From NCBI GenBank assembly GCA_902493085.1, contig CABUOH010000006.1, positions 1 to 20,177 on the forward strand: DNA of 20,177 nt. The letters run 5' to 3'. The stretch's first letter is position 1, and every line of letters starts with the position of its first letter. A program made the position numbers and the translations under genes. The stretch is from an uncultured Sutterella sp. GTDB lineage: Bacteria; Pseudomonadota; Gammaproteobacteria; Burkholderiales; Burkholderiaceae_F. Below the pieces are notes generated by a model, which saw only the letters and a program-made list of their open reading frames with translations, had not been told where the DNA came from and searched no databases. Of the stretch, positions 1 through 7,315 are shown in pieces.

Positions 1-589
1 CGTGGGTCACGACCATCATGGTCATGCCTTCCTTGGCGAGCTGGACCATCACGTCGAGCACTTCATTGATCATTTCCGGGTCGAGGGCGGACGTCGGTTC
101 GTCAAAGAGCATGCAGATCGGGTCCATGGCCAAGGCACGCGCAATGGCCACGCGCTGCTGCTGGCCGCCCGACATCTGGCCCGGGAACTTGTCAGCGTGC
201 TTGAGAAGGCCGACGCGGTCAAGGAGCTTCAGCCCGCGCTCGGTGGCCTCTTCCCGGCCGCGGCCGAGCACCTTCATCTGGGCAAGAACGAGATTTTCGC
301 GGATGGAGAGGTGCGGGAAGAGCTCGAAGTGCTGGAACACCATGCCGACACGGCTACGCAACTGGGGAAGGTTCGTCTTCGGATCCCCTACCGAGATGCC
401 GTCTACGATGATTTCACCCTTCTGGAAGGGCTCAAGCGCGTTGACGGTCTTGATGAGGGTGGACTTGCCGGAGCCGGACGGTCCGCAGACCACGACGACT
501 TCGCCCTTTTCAACCTCAACGGAGCAATCCTTCAGCACCTGGAAGTTGCCGTACCACTTGCTGATGTTCTTGATTTCGATCATTGCCAT
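1..589 (-). CDS. gltL: Glutamate/aspartate ABC transporter ATP-binding protein (3' end outside window)
   Basis: This is the cytoplasmic ATPase of a polar amino acid importer, driving uptake through the GltJ/GltK membrane pair. About 196 codons are visible; the frame is open to the left edge, so the C-terminus is missing. Visible motifs are the Walker A GPSGSGKST near residue 37, a Q-loop (VFQHFELFPH), the ABC signature MSGGQQQRVAIARAL, Walker B (CMLFDEPTSALDPE) and the switch region ending VVTHE at the edge. All are intact. The start is taken as the ATG at 589 (MAMIEIKN), with a weak AGGA about 11 nt upstream; the ATG at 583 is too far from it. The gap to gltK is 26 nt, so it is the last visible gene of the gltIJKL operon. 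Family assignment is firm; the exact substrate rests on the GltI and permease neighbours. Confidence 0.93.
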   Translation of the reverse strand, partial: MAMIEIKNISKWYGNFQVLKDCSVEVEKGEVVVVCGPSGSGKSTLIKTVNALEPFQKGEIIVDGISVGDPKTNLPQLRSRVGMVFQHFELFPHLSIRENLVLAQMKVLGRGREEATERGLKLLDRVGLLKHADKFPGQMSGGQQQRVAIARALAMDPICMLFDEPTSALDPEMINEVLDVMVQLAKEGMTMMVVTH

Positions 590-615
590 GATGGAGGATA
601 TCCTGTTTAAATTTT

Positions 616-1299
616 TTAGTGAGCCTGAGCCGTTCGCATTCTCGCCTGAAGTCGACGAATCAGCAGGGAGAGGGACAAGGAGACGGCAAGATAACAGACA
701 GCAGCAAAAGAGTACATCAAAACAAGCTGTCCGTCACGCTGGGCGATCTTGGAGACCGCTCCCATGAAGTCGTTGCCGCTGATGACGTAGACGAGACTGG
801 TGTCTTGAAAGAGAATGATCGTCTGCGTTAGAAGCACGGGCAGCATGTGGCGGATGGCCTGAGGGAGAACGACGTGCCGCATGGTCTGTGCATAGGATAA
901 CCCAAGTCCGTATGCGGCCTGGATCTGCCCTTTTTTCACGGACTGAATGCCTGCGCGCATGATTTCGGCGAAATAGGCCGCTTCAAAGAGCACGAACGTG
1001 ATGATGGCCGTCATTTCGGCGCCGATCTTCACCGGGTGCTCAAGCCCTAGGATGACGCGCAGAACTTCAGGCATCAGAAGAAAGTACCAGAAGAGCACAA
1101 GCACCAGAGGCACGGCTCGCATCAGGTTGATGTAGAGCTTGGCGGGGGTGGAGAGCCAGCGCTTTTCAGAGATGTGGCAAAGAGCAAGCAGAGTTCCGAG
1201 AAATAAACCACCGACGGCAGTGATTGCCGTGAGCTGAATCGTGTAGGCGGCGCCGGAAAGGATGTAGCCCCAGCTGTTCGTAATCGAAGTGAAATCCAT
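616..1299 (-). CDS. gltK: Glutamate/aspartate ABC transporter permease GltK
   Basis: This is an inner-membrane permease subunit of the HisM/GltK family; it pairs with GltJ to form the channel for acidic amino acids. The protein has 227 residues, close to the family length. It has several hydrophobic segments (about residues 14-38, 57-78, 92-110 and 190-214 among others). The cytoplasmic coupling loop has the family EAA pattern (AAYFAEIMRAGIQSVKKGQ...AAYGLGLS), which docks on GltL. An upstream in-frame TTG at 1305 exists, but the ATG at 1299 is preceded by AAAGGAG at a 6-nt spacing and is the better start. It lies 15 nt after gltJ and 26 nt before gltL, so the genes are cotranscribed. Confidence 0.93.
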   Translation of the reverse strand: MDFTSITNSWGYILSGAAYTIQLTAITAVGGLFLGTLLALCHISEKRWLSTPAKLYINLMRAVPLVLVLFWYFLLMPEVLRVILGLEHPVKIGAEMTAIITFVLFEAAYFAEIMRAGIQSVKKGQIQAAYGLGLSYAQTMRHVVLPQAIRHMLPVLLTQTIILFQDTSLVYVISGNDFMGAVSKIAQRDGQLVLMYSFAAVCYLAVSLSLSLLIRRLQARMRTAQAH

Positions 1300-1314
1300 G
1301 ACCAACTCCTTTGC

Positions 1315-2049
1315 TTACTTGGCGGCGATGAAGCCGGGGATCGCGCAGCGCGATTCCATCCAAGCCATCAGGCGATTGACGCACAGTGCGATGGCGATGT
1401 AGAGAACCGTCGCCCAGAGGTAGGCAGCGAAGAATTGGAAGGTGGCTTCGCCCATTTCATTGGCGCGCATGGTGAGCTCAGGCAGGCCGATCGTCATGGC
1501 TACTGCCGTGTTCTTGATGAGATTCATCGCTTCGCTCGTTAGAGGCGGCAATACGAGGCGGAAGGCCATGGGCAGGATGATGAAGCGATAGCGCTGAAGG
1601 GCCGTGAAACCGAGTGCGCGAGCGGCATTGGGAAGTCCGGACGGGATGGACGTTATGCCGGCGCGCACCTGTTCGGCAATGCGTGACGAGGTGAAGAGGC
1701 CCATGCACAGAAAGGCCGACAGGAACTGGCTGGTGACGGGATCGGCTTCGATCATCCAGTCCTTATAGGGAGGAATCAATTCAGGAACGACAAAGTACCA
1801 GATGAAGATCTGGACGATGAGGGGAATGTTGCGGAAGAGCTCGATCCAGCCTTCACAGATGCCGCGCACCCATTTGTTGTCGACGGTTCGAAGAGTGCCT
1901 ACGAGCGTGCCGAGTGCAAGAGCAAGCAGAAAAGAGGCGACGGCAAGGGTGATGGTCCAGCCGGCACCGTAGACTAGATAAAGCCACCAAGGGTCATCAC
2001 TCAACAGGGAAGTTTCCCAGAGAGTGTTGAGGGTCATGTTCAGGGCCAT
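1315..2049 (-). CDS. gltJ: Glutamate/aspartate ABC transporter permease GltJ
   Basis: This is the second inner-membrane permease subunit, 244 residues, matching the usual GltJ length. The N-terminus carries a short amphipathic stretch (about 1-25) before the first membrane segment (about 27-50). An ELFRNIPLIVQIFIWYFVVPEL segment, typical of HisM-type permeases, follows at about 70-91. The coupling motif is SSRIAEQVRAGITSIPSGLPNAARALG, close to the EAA loop consensus. The ATG at 2049 has an AAGAGGA ribosome-binding site 9 nt upstream. It follows gltI after a 95-nt gap containing a GC-rich hairpin, and precedes gltK by 15 nt. That spacing suggests the membrane subunits are made in lower amounts than the binding protein. 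Confidence 0.93.
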   Translation of the reverse strand: MALNMTLNTLWETSLLSDDPWWLYLVYGAGWTITLAVASFLLALALGTLVGTLRTVDNKWVRGICEGWIELFRNIPLIVQIFIWYFVVPELIPPYKDWMIEADPVTSQFLSAFLCMGLFTSSRIAEQVRAGITSIPSGLPNAARALGFTALQRYRFIILPMAFRLVLPPLTSEAMNLIKNTAVAMTIGLPELTMRANEMGEATFQFFAAYLWATVLYIAIALCVNRLMAWMESRCAIPGFIAAK

Positions 2050-2092
2050 GGCGGGGGTTCCTCTTGTTTTCGGGAATTAAATCTAAAAGGGA

Positions 2093-2128
2093 TCCCCGGG
2101 GCACGATTGCTAGCTGATGTCCCGGGGA
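2093..2128 (-). other. Intercistronic hairpin between gltI and gltJ
   Basis: An inverted repeat TCCCCGGG / CCCGGGGA (arms 2121-2128 and 2093-2100) encloses a 20-nt loop in the gltI-gltJ gap. In the transcript it is followed a few nt later by a short TTTT, much weaker than a full terminator. Stems in this position in binding-protein transporter operons commonly protect the upstream mRNA or end part of the transcripts, raising the ratio of binding protein to membrane subunits. That role is inferred here. Confidence 0.55.
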
Positions 2129-2144
2129 CCGTAAAGGCTTGGAA

Positions 2145-3041
2145 TTAGATGCCGTCGCTGTTCGGATTGGCGAAGAGCTCCTTCGTGACGCTGTTCATCG
2201 GGAAGTTGAGGTTGGCATTCTTGGGCGGAATCGGGGATTCGAACCACTTCTTGTAGAGCTTGTCGAGCGTGCCGTCCTTCATCATGCCGACGATGGTCTT
2301 GTCAACCAGAGCCTTGAAGGCGGGGTCGTCCTTGGCGAACATCGGGGCGTACGGTTCGACGGAGAGCGAGGCGTCGACGATCTTGAAGTCCTGCGGGTTG
2401 GGCAGGTTCGAAATCTGGCCGGCGAGCAGCACGTCGTCGATCACGAAGGCGGCGGCGCGCTTCTTGGCGACAAGCTGCATGGATTCGGCGAAGTCCTTCG
2501 TCATCAGGTAGCGGATCTTGATGCCGTTGTCCTTTTCAAACTTCTTGAGCAGTGCGACGGCGGTGGTGCCGGAGGTGACGGCGACATTCTTGTTGTGAAG
2601 ATCCTTGAGAGCGTTGATGCCGGAGTCCTTCCAAACGGCGGCCGTAACTTGAACGCCGAAGTAGTTGATGCCGAAACCGGCTTCACGCTGACGGGCCTTG
2701 GAGTTCGTTGTGGAGCCGCATTCGATGTCAACCGTGCCGTTCTGGATGAGCGGAATGCGGTTGGCGCTGGTGACGGCCTGATACTTGATCGTCAGGTTCG
2801 GCATGTTGAGTTCCTTCTTGACGGCTTCGCCGACAGCCTTGCAGACCTCAAAGCCATAGCCGGTGGGCGTGCCGTCGGCCTGAAGGTAGGAGAACGGGAC
2901 GGAAGCTTCGCGATAGCCGAGCGTCATTGTGCCGGACTCCTGGATGCGCTTGAGTGTGCCGGTCAGTTCAGCGGCGGAAACGGCGGATGTGATGAGCATG
3001 CCTGCGCAGAGCAGGCCGGTAAGCTGAAGAGAAAGCTTCAT
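2145..3041 (-). CDS. gltI: Periplasmic glutamate/aspartate-binding protein
   Basis: This is the solute-binding protein of the transporter, expected to capture glutamate/aspartate in the periplasm and deliver it to GltJK. It has 298 residues, the usual size for GltI. Residues 1-23 form a Sec signal peptide (MKLSLQLTGLL... with an AVSA cleavage site before AELTG). The mature protein has SBP_bac_3 features: an LGYREASVPFSY segment, a TPTGYGFEVCKAVGEA stretch, and VDIECGSTTNSKARQ, which resembles the ligand-binding segment of DEBP proteins. Longer in-frame starts exist up to 3131, but the ATG at 3041 has AGGAG at 7 nt and begins a proper signal peptide. It is first in the operon and lies behind a sigma-54-type promoter. 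Confidence 0.94.
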   Translation of the reverse strand: MKLSLQLTGLLCAGMLITSAVSAAELTGTLKRIQESGTMTLGYREASVPFSYLQADGTPTGYGFEVCKAVGEAVKKELNMPNLTIKYQAVTSANRIPLIQNGTVDIECGSTTNSKARQREAGFGINYFGVQVTAAVWKDSGINALKDLHNKNVAVTSGTTAVALLKKFEKDNGIKIRYLMTKDFAESMQLVAKKRAAAFVIDDVLLAGQISNLPNPQDFKIVDASLSVEPYAPMFAKDDPAFKALVDKTIVGMMKDGTLDKLYKKWFESPIPPKNANLNFPMNSVTKELFANPNSDGI

Positions 3042-3119
3042 GGTGGAACTCCTGAAGATCAAGTCTGGCGAGGGACCGCGACAAAAACGAACGGTCGCAG
3101 GTGTGTTGCTCTTTTTCTT

Positions 3120-3136
3120 AGCAAGTACCATGCCAA
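3120..3136 (-). promoter_or_regulatory. Sigma-54 (-24/-12) promoter of gltIJKL
   Basis: Read on the minus strand the site is TTGGCATGGTACTTGCT. It has the invariant GG (3133-3134) and GC (3121-3122) dinucleotides with exactly 10 nt between them, and fits the RpoN consensus TGGCACG-N4-TTGCW with one mismatch. Transcription would start near 3110, leaving a leader of about 70 nt before the gltI ATG at 3041. Acidic amino acid transport operons are RpoN-dependent in several proteobacteria, which supports the call. No convincing sigma-70 promoter was seen here. Confidence 0.8.
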
Positions 3137-3174
3137 AGTCGTTAAGGTAAAGAAATTAGATCGTTGAAACGACT
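3137..3174 (-). promoter_or_regulatory. Inverted-repeat cluster upstream of the sigma-54 promoter
   Basis: AGTCGTT (arm at 3168-3174, minus strand) is repeated in inverted form as AACGACT (3137-3143). The first arm also takes part in a tighter perfect palindrome TCGTT-TC-AACGA (3161-3172). The cluster begins just upstream of the -24 element, which is close for a classical enhancer, so it could be an operator or an activator site. No regulator is assigned. Confidence 0.35.
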
Positions 3175-3273
3175 GTGGCAGAATTGATGATGGCAGGAAG
3201 TCCTCAAGCGTTTCGAGAGAAGGAGATGGGGCGAAAGGGAAGAGCGCTCAAGAAGGTCATTGTGAAATGCACC

Positions 3274-3308
3274 AAAACAAAGCGCGCACCAATTTGGTGC
3301 GCGCTTTG
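3274..3308 (-). terminator. Rho-independent terminator of the crotonase gene
   Basis: A perfect 15-bp inverted repeat (3278-3292 with 3294-3308) has a central T at 3293. It begins 19 nt past the crotonase stop codon and is followed on the minus strand by TTTTGG. The real RNA loop must open a few of the A-T pairs at the apex. The inner part of the palindrome doubles as an NtrC-like site, listed separately. Confidence 0.85.
3286..3300. promoter_or_regulatory. Candidate NtrC enhancer site for gltIJKL
   Basis: The palindrome GCACCAATTTGGTGC fits the classical NtrC consensus (TGCAC-Y-N4-TGGTGCA) at every specified base except the two outermost. Its centre is about 160 bp upstream of the -24 element at 3120-3136, a normal distance for a sigma-54 enhancer. 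A further half-site TGCACCA lies at 3268-3274. The match could be a by-product of terminator symmetry, so binding is inferred only. Confidence 0.45.
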
Positions 3309-3327
3309 GGTGGGAGGGGAGGAAAAG

Positions 3328-4131
3328 CTATTCCGCAGGTCGGAAGACGGGCTTGCGGCCTTCAAGGAAGGCGGCGAGAGCCTCGGCTGCCTCGTTGGAA
3401 CGGGCTTGACGGCGCCAAACGGCTTCCTCTTCCTCGAAGTGGCTTTCGAGAGCTTTGTTGCGCGGGTGTGTGAGAAGGGCCTTTGTGGCTCGAACGGCGT
3501 TAGGAGGCAGCACTGCGAGCCGGGCGACTTTGGAGGCGACAAGCTTGTCAAGCGTTTCGTCATCGGCAACGCCGGTGATGATGCGCATTTCGAGAGCTTC
3601 GGCGGCGGTGATCGGTTCGGAGAGCACGAGCTTTTCGGTTGCGCGGGGCAGACCGGCAGCGGCGGTCATGATGTAGGCGGAGCCGAAACGGGGCGTCTGC
3701 CCCAGGGCAACGCAGGGCAGGGAGAATAGTGCATGTTCGGAGGCGTAGACCAAGTCGCAGTAGAGCAACATCGAAAGTGCGTCGCCAACACACGGTCCCA
3801 TCACTTGAGCAACGACAGGTTTGGGGAATGCGCGCAGGGCGGCGAAGAAGTTCGTCATGGCACGATCGAGCGCATCCGGTGCGGCGCGCATCTCGTCAAG
3901 GTCGGCACCGGCTGAGAAAACCTGTTCCCCTCCCTGCAGGAGAACGACTCGCACGGCATCGTCAGCGGCGGCCTGAGCAAGGGCCTCCGTCATGGTGTCG
4001 AACATTTCGGCGTTGATGCTGTTGCGTTTGTGCGCACGGCTGATGGTCAGGCGGAGAATGCCGAATTCGGTGTTGGACAGGATGGCCATTGATGTGATTT
4101 CCATGAAGAAAAGATTTTTTAGGCGCGCCAT
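3328..4131 (-). CDS. Enoyl-CoA hydratase/isomerase (crotonase) family protein lacking both catalytic glutamates
   Basis: The protein (267 aa from the 4131 start) has the crotonase fold: an N-terminal beta strand (AILSNTEFGILRLTISR), the first oxyanion-hole segment FSAGADLDEM (about 72-81), the second at MGPCVGDALSM (about 111-121), then FSLPCVALGQTP and ATEKLVLSEPITAAEAL. Aligned by eye to rat-type enoyl-CoA hydratase, the two catalytic glutamates (E144/E164 there) are replaced by Ser120 and Cys140. Ordinary hydration is therefore unlikely, and an isomerase, thioesterase or other acyl-CoA reaction is more plausible. The ATG at 4131 overlaps the upstream stop codon (TAATG), suggesting translational coupling. 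The ATG at 4089 (MAILSNTEFG) is an alternative that fits family starts better; neither has a strong ribosome-binding site. A terminator follows. Confidence 0.82.
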   Translation of the reverse strand: MARLKNLFFMEITSMAILSNTEFGILRLTISRAHKRNSINAEMFDTMTEALAQAAADDAVRVVLLQGGEQVFSAGADLDEMRAAPDALDRAMTNFFAALRAFPKPVVAQVMGPCVGDALSMLLYCDLVYASEHALFSLPCVALGQTPRFGSAYIMTAAAGLPRATEKLVLSEPITAAEALEMRIITGVADDETLDKLVASKVARLAVLPPNAVRATKALLTHPRNKALESHFEEEEAVWRRQARSNEAAEALAAFLEGRKPVFRPAE

Positions 4132-6830
4132 TATAGGTGATCCGCAGGAGAGGAGAGACTTTTCACCCAGGGGTCTGTGTCGCGGTGATCGCCTTCACGA
4201 AGCACGTAGCCCATTGCCGCCATCATGCATTGCATGGCTTCGTTGCCTTTGAGTACGTGACCGATGAAGCGTGTGACGCCGCGTCTTGCTGCGGAGGCTT
4301 CAATGTGGGCCATCAGCACGCGGGCAAGACCTCGGCGTTGCCATGAGTCCTCAACGACGATGCCGAATTCGGCCTCGTCAGGTTCTCCCGTCAGGCGCCA
4401 GCGTGCGACGGCATGGATTTCGCCATCCTGCGTCAGCATCCAGGCACCCTCGCGAGCATAGTCGAGTGAGGTCAGTTCGCAGATTCGTTCATCGGAGAGA
4501 TGCACGGATGTGTGGAAGCGCAGATAGAAGGTTTTATCTGACAGGCGGGCGAGGAAGCGCTTGAGCGGGTGAAAGTCGCTTTGCACGAAAGTACGCAGCG
4601 TGAGTTCTGTATCGCCGATCGCTACGCTGTGGTCTTCCTCCCAAGGGGGAGCGCAAACTGTAAGGTGCGGATAGTCAAGCGCCGGTTCGACGGGCGCTTC
4701 GTTCAGATTGACATCGGCATCGATGGCGGCGGCGCCACCATCAGTCCAGACGAGCGGATTGATGGCAAGATCGCGAATGGCCGGAATGCGGGCGGCAAGT
4801 ACGGAGAGCCTGCAGAGCATCTGGGCGACGAGCGTTCGATCCGCAGGTGCCAGTCCGCGGTAGGAGTCGAGAGCGCGTGCGATGCGCGTGCGCCCGACAA
4901 GACGGTCGGCTTCGTTCAGCGTTATGGGTGCGAGTGCGGCCTTCTTGTCCTGATAGAGTTCGGAGCCGATGCCGCCGGCACCAAACTCGACAACGGGCCC
5001 AAGCACGTTGTCATAGGCGATGGCGAGATGAAGTTCCCGCACGGCCGAATGCGGCGCCATTTTCTGAACGATTGCGCCCACCATCGGCGTCATTGGAGAG
5101 AATGTGGAGAGATTCTTCTGCATGCGCTGCCAAGCCGCAGCGAGGCTGTCGCCATCCTTGATGTCGAGCACTACGCCGCCGATGTCAGATTTATGCCGCA
5201 GGCCTGGGGCAATAACCTTGAGGGCTATGGGCCATCCGAGCTCATCTGCGGCAGCTATTGCCTCGTCGAGCGTTCGGACTTCGCGAAGCGGCACGGTCGG
5301 GATGTCGAAGCAGGCGAGAAGACGTCCTGTTTCGCTCGGGAAGAGCGAATGGCGTCCTTCCAGGCGGGCGCCGTTGACGATGGCTCGCGCCTCTGCGAGC
5401 TTGGCGGCATTGAGCTCTACCGCCCATTCTGGCGGAATGCTAAGGCGATCTGAGCGTCTGCGGGCTTCGCCTGCAAGATAGCCAAAGGCCAGCGCTGCGG
5501 CCACAGGGGATTGAATGGCGGATATGGGAGCGTTGGGGACGGAGCGAAGCTGTTTGCGCACACTCAGTGCAATGCGGTCGCTCACCCAAGCGGTTATGAC
5601 GGGTTTGTAGGAGCCGGCGGCAGTCTTGGCGAGAAGCTTGAGCGTCGGGTCGATCGTGGTGACGGGACTCGGTGCCACAACGACGAGCGCGCCGTCAATC
5701 ATCGGATCTTGAAGTACGATCTGGAGCGTTTTTCTATAGCGTTCGGGTGAAGCGGTGGCTCCGACGTTGATAGGATTAACTGCAATCTGCTGAGAGGGGT
5801 AGGCGGTTTTGAGGTCCTTGATGGTGGCGTTGCTGAGACCGTGTAGATCGATGCCGCAGGCTTGTGCCGCCGAGGCCGTGAGCGACGCAAAACCCGAACC
5901 GTTGGCAATAACGGCGATGCGGTTTCCGCGGGGAAGGCGGTTGGTGGCAAAGGCGGAGACGGCAGCCGTGAACTCCTCAAAGGAGGGCACGAGCGTAGCG
6001 CCTGCCTGCTCGACAAGTGCGGCAAGGGCGCTTTCACTGCCTGCGTCTGTGCCCATTTTGAAGCAGGCGATTCGGTCGGCGGCGTAGCCTGAGCCGCTGC
6101 CAGCTTTGAGAATGACGACGTGTTTGCGGGCGCATGCGGCCCGCAGTGATGAGTAGAACTCGCGGGGTCTGCGGATGCCTTCGATGTGCAGGGCGATGAC
6201 GCGTGTGTTTTTTTCGTTCGCGTAGTAGTCAATGAGTTCAGGCATGTCGACATCGATCGCAGCCCCGGTAGAAACCACGCCTGAAAACCCGAGCTCGGCG
6301 CCATGTGCATAGTCGAGCAGTGCGGTTCCGATCATGCCGGATTGAGTGATGAGTGCAATGTTGCCCGGGCGTGGAAGAGTGGGCCAGTAGCTCGCGTTGA
6401 CGCCGAGGCCGGGATTCATGAGACCGAGAGAGTCGGGGCCGATGAGGCGCAGGCCGTACTGATCGGCCACGAGTTGCAGTTTTTGCAGCCAGGTCACATC
6501 GCTTGCAAAGGCGTGTTCATCCGGCGTGATCAGCGCATAGGCCACGCCTCGTTCCCCTGCGTCGATCAATGCCTTGAGAATGCGGTCGGCACGCAGGGAG
6601 ATCACCGCCAGATCAATGCTGCCAGGTACTTCGTTGATGCTCGAGAAGCAAGGTCGTTCACCGATGTATTTGTACTTTGGATTGATTGCCCATGCATTCT
6701 TGAGAAGCTTCGATCGGGCGACGGCGCGCCAGACGAAGGAGCCTCGGCTGGCGGTTCTGTCGCTGGCACCGATAACGGCGATGTTTTCCGGACAGAGGGC
6801 ACGCTTAAGCTTGGGGCGGATGGGGTTCAA
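4131..6830 (-). CDS. Pat/PatZ-like protein: ADP-forming acyl-CoA synthetase-like region fused to a GNAT acetyltransferase
   Basis: 899 aa, the usual length for Pat/YfiQ-type lysine acetyltransferases. In order: a CoA-binding Rossmann domain (about 1-130, IAVIGASDR), a succinyl-CoA-synthetase-like ligase region (about 150-460), an ATP-grasp domain (about 490-710, ALKVIAPGLRHKSDIGGV) and a C-terminal GNAT domain (about 735-890) with acetyl-CoA motif QRRGLA and an N-terminal-acetylase-like GNEAMQCMMAAMGY. In active ADP-forming synthetases the ligase region has a phospho-histidine in a SHTGA motif; here the aligned segment is FKMGT, with Lys258 at the His position. CoA ligation is therefore probably lost and the region may sense acyl-CoA. 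The start is TTG at 6830: GGGAGG lies about 5 nt upstream and no nearby ATG competes. In homologues Pat acetylates and silences acetyl-CoA synthetase. Confidence 0.88.
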   Translation of the reverse strand: MNPIRPKLKRALCPENIAVIGASDRTASRGSFVWRAVARSKLLKNAWAINPKYKYIGERPCFSSINEVPGSIDLAVISLRADRILKALIDAGERGVAYALITPDEHAFASDVTWLQKLQLVADQYGLRLIGPDSLGLMNPGLGVNASYWPTLPRPGNIALITQSGMIGTALLDYAHGAELGFSGVVSTGAAIDVDMPELIDYYANEKNTRVIALHIEGIRRPREFYSSLRAACARKHVVILKAGSGSGYAADRIACFKMGTDAGSESALAALVEQAGATLVPSFEEFTAAVSAFATNRLPRGNRIAVIANGSGFASLTASAAQACGIDLHGLSNATIKDLKTAYPSQQIAVNPINVGATASPERYRKTLQIVLQDPMIDGALVVVAPSPVTTIDPTLKLLAKTAAGSYKPVITAWVSDRIALSVRKQLRSVPNAPISAIQSPVAAALAFGYLAGEARRRSDRLSIPPEWAVELNAAKLAEARAIVNGARLEGRHSLFPSETGRLLACFDIPTVPLREVRTLDEAIAAADELGWPIALKVIAPGLRHKSDIGGVVLDIKDGDSLAAAWQRMQKNLSTFSPMTPMVGAIVQKMAPHSAVRELHLAIAYDNVLGPVVEFGAGGIGSELYQDKKAALAPITLNEADRLVGRTRIARALDSYRGLAPADRTLVAQMLCRLSVLAARIPAIRDLAINPLVWTDGGAAAIDADVNLNEAPVEPALDYPHLTVCAPPWEEDHSVAIGDTELTLRTFVQSDFHPLKRFLARLSDKTFYLRFHTSVHLSDERICELTSLDYAREGAWMLTQDGEIHAVARWRLTGEPDEAEFGIVVEDSWQRRGLARVLMAHIEASAARRGVTRFIGHVLKGNEAMQCMMAAMGYVLREGDHRDTDPWVKSLSSPADHL

Positions 6831-7315
6831 GATTACCTCCCTGATGGTTGAAGCTCCATTTTGCTACGAATCGGCAACTGAAGGCAAAGTCGTTGACAGA
6901 TGCGAAATTCGGCTGATCGTCATGCCGCAGGTCGCCGCATGCCCGTTCCCGGGCCATGTGCTAAGGTAACTTCAAGAACGTGGTTTTCGTCGTCGTGTCG
7001 GTTATCGCTGGTGAGCGGGGCGGTTAGTGTGGTTTGGGAGTTTCAGCCTGCTGCAGTCTGCATAATGTCATTTTGGAAGGCGAACGAGTTCGTGTTCAGG
7101 AACTGTTCGCCATAATCTGGCGCAAGGATGTTTGTTGGCGGATGAAGGCATTCCGACGTTTGCTCGTGGTCATTGAGCCTGAGCACCTCGTGCACTGCGC
7201 AGCGAATGATCGCTAAAGTGCGGATTGCATCGAAGCACGAATGCGGATCATCGTTCCGCATGCAGGAATTAAACGGGCGAATTCGCATCGCCTGTCCTAC
7301 CGCAAAGGGGAAGAT
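6831..7315. other. 485-bp divergent intergenic region with short palindromes
   Basis: This gap separates the minus-strand Pat-like gene from plus-strand mtnA and must hold both promoters. No convincing ORF, tRNA or known riboswitch was seen. Visible structure: a cluster of GAAC/GTTC half-sites at 7082-7108 (GAACGAGTTC, then GTTCAGGAAC overlapping GAACTGTTC); a 7-bp hairpin ATGCGGA/TCCGCAT at 7241-7261, 55-75 nt before the mtnA ATG; and a 10-bp palindrome GCGAATTCGC at 7277-7286. A TTGACA at 6893-6898 lacks a good -10 partner. The cluster could be an operator, but nothing identifies its regulator. Confidence 0.4.

Noticed and set aside
2139..3167. A 342-codon plus-strand frame opposite gltI
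   Set aside because: gltI has a signal peptide, a ribosome-binding site and clear family motifs; the opposite frame has none of these.
7201..7315. A SAM- or SAH-type riboswitch upstream of mtnA
   Set aside because: Only a 7-bp hairpin and a short palindrome are present. I could not find the multi-helix core or conserved loops of any known SAM riboswitch class.
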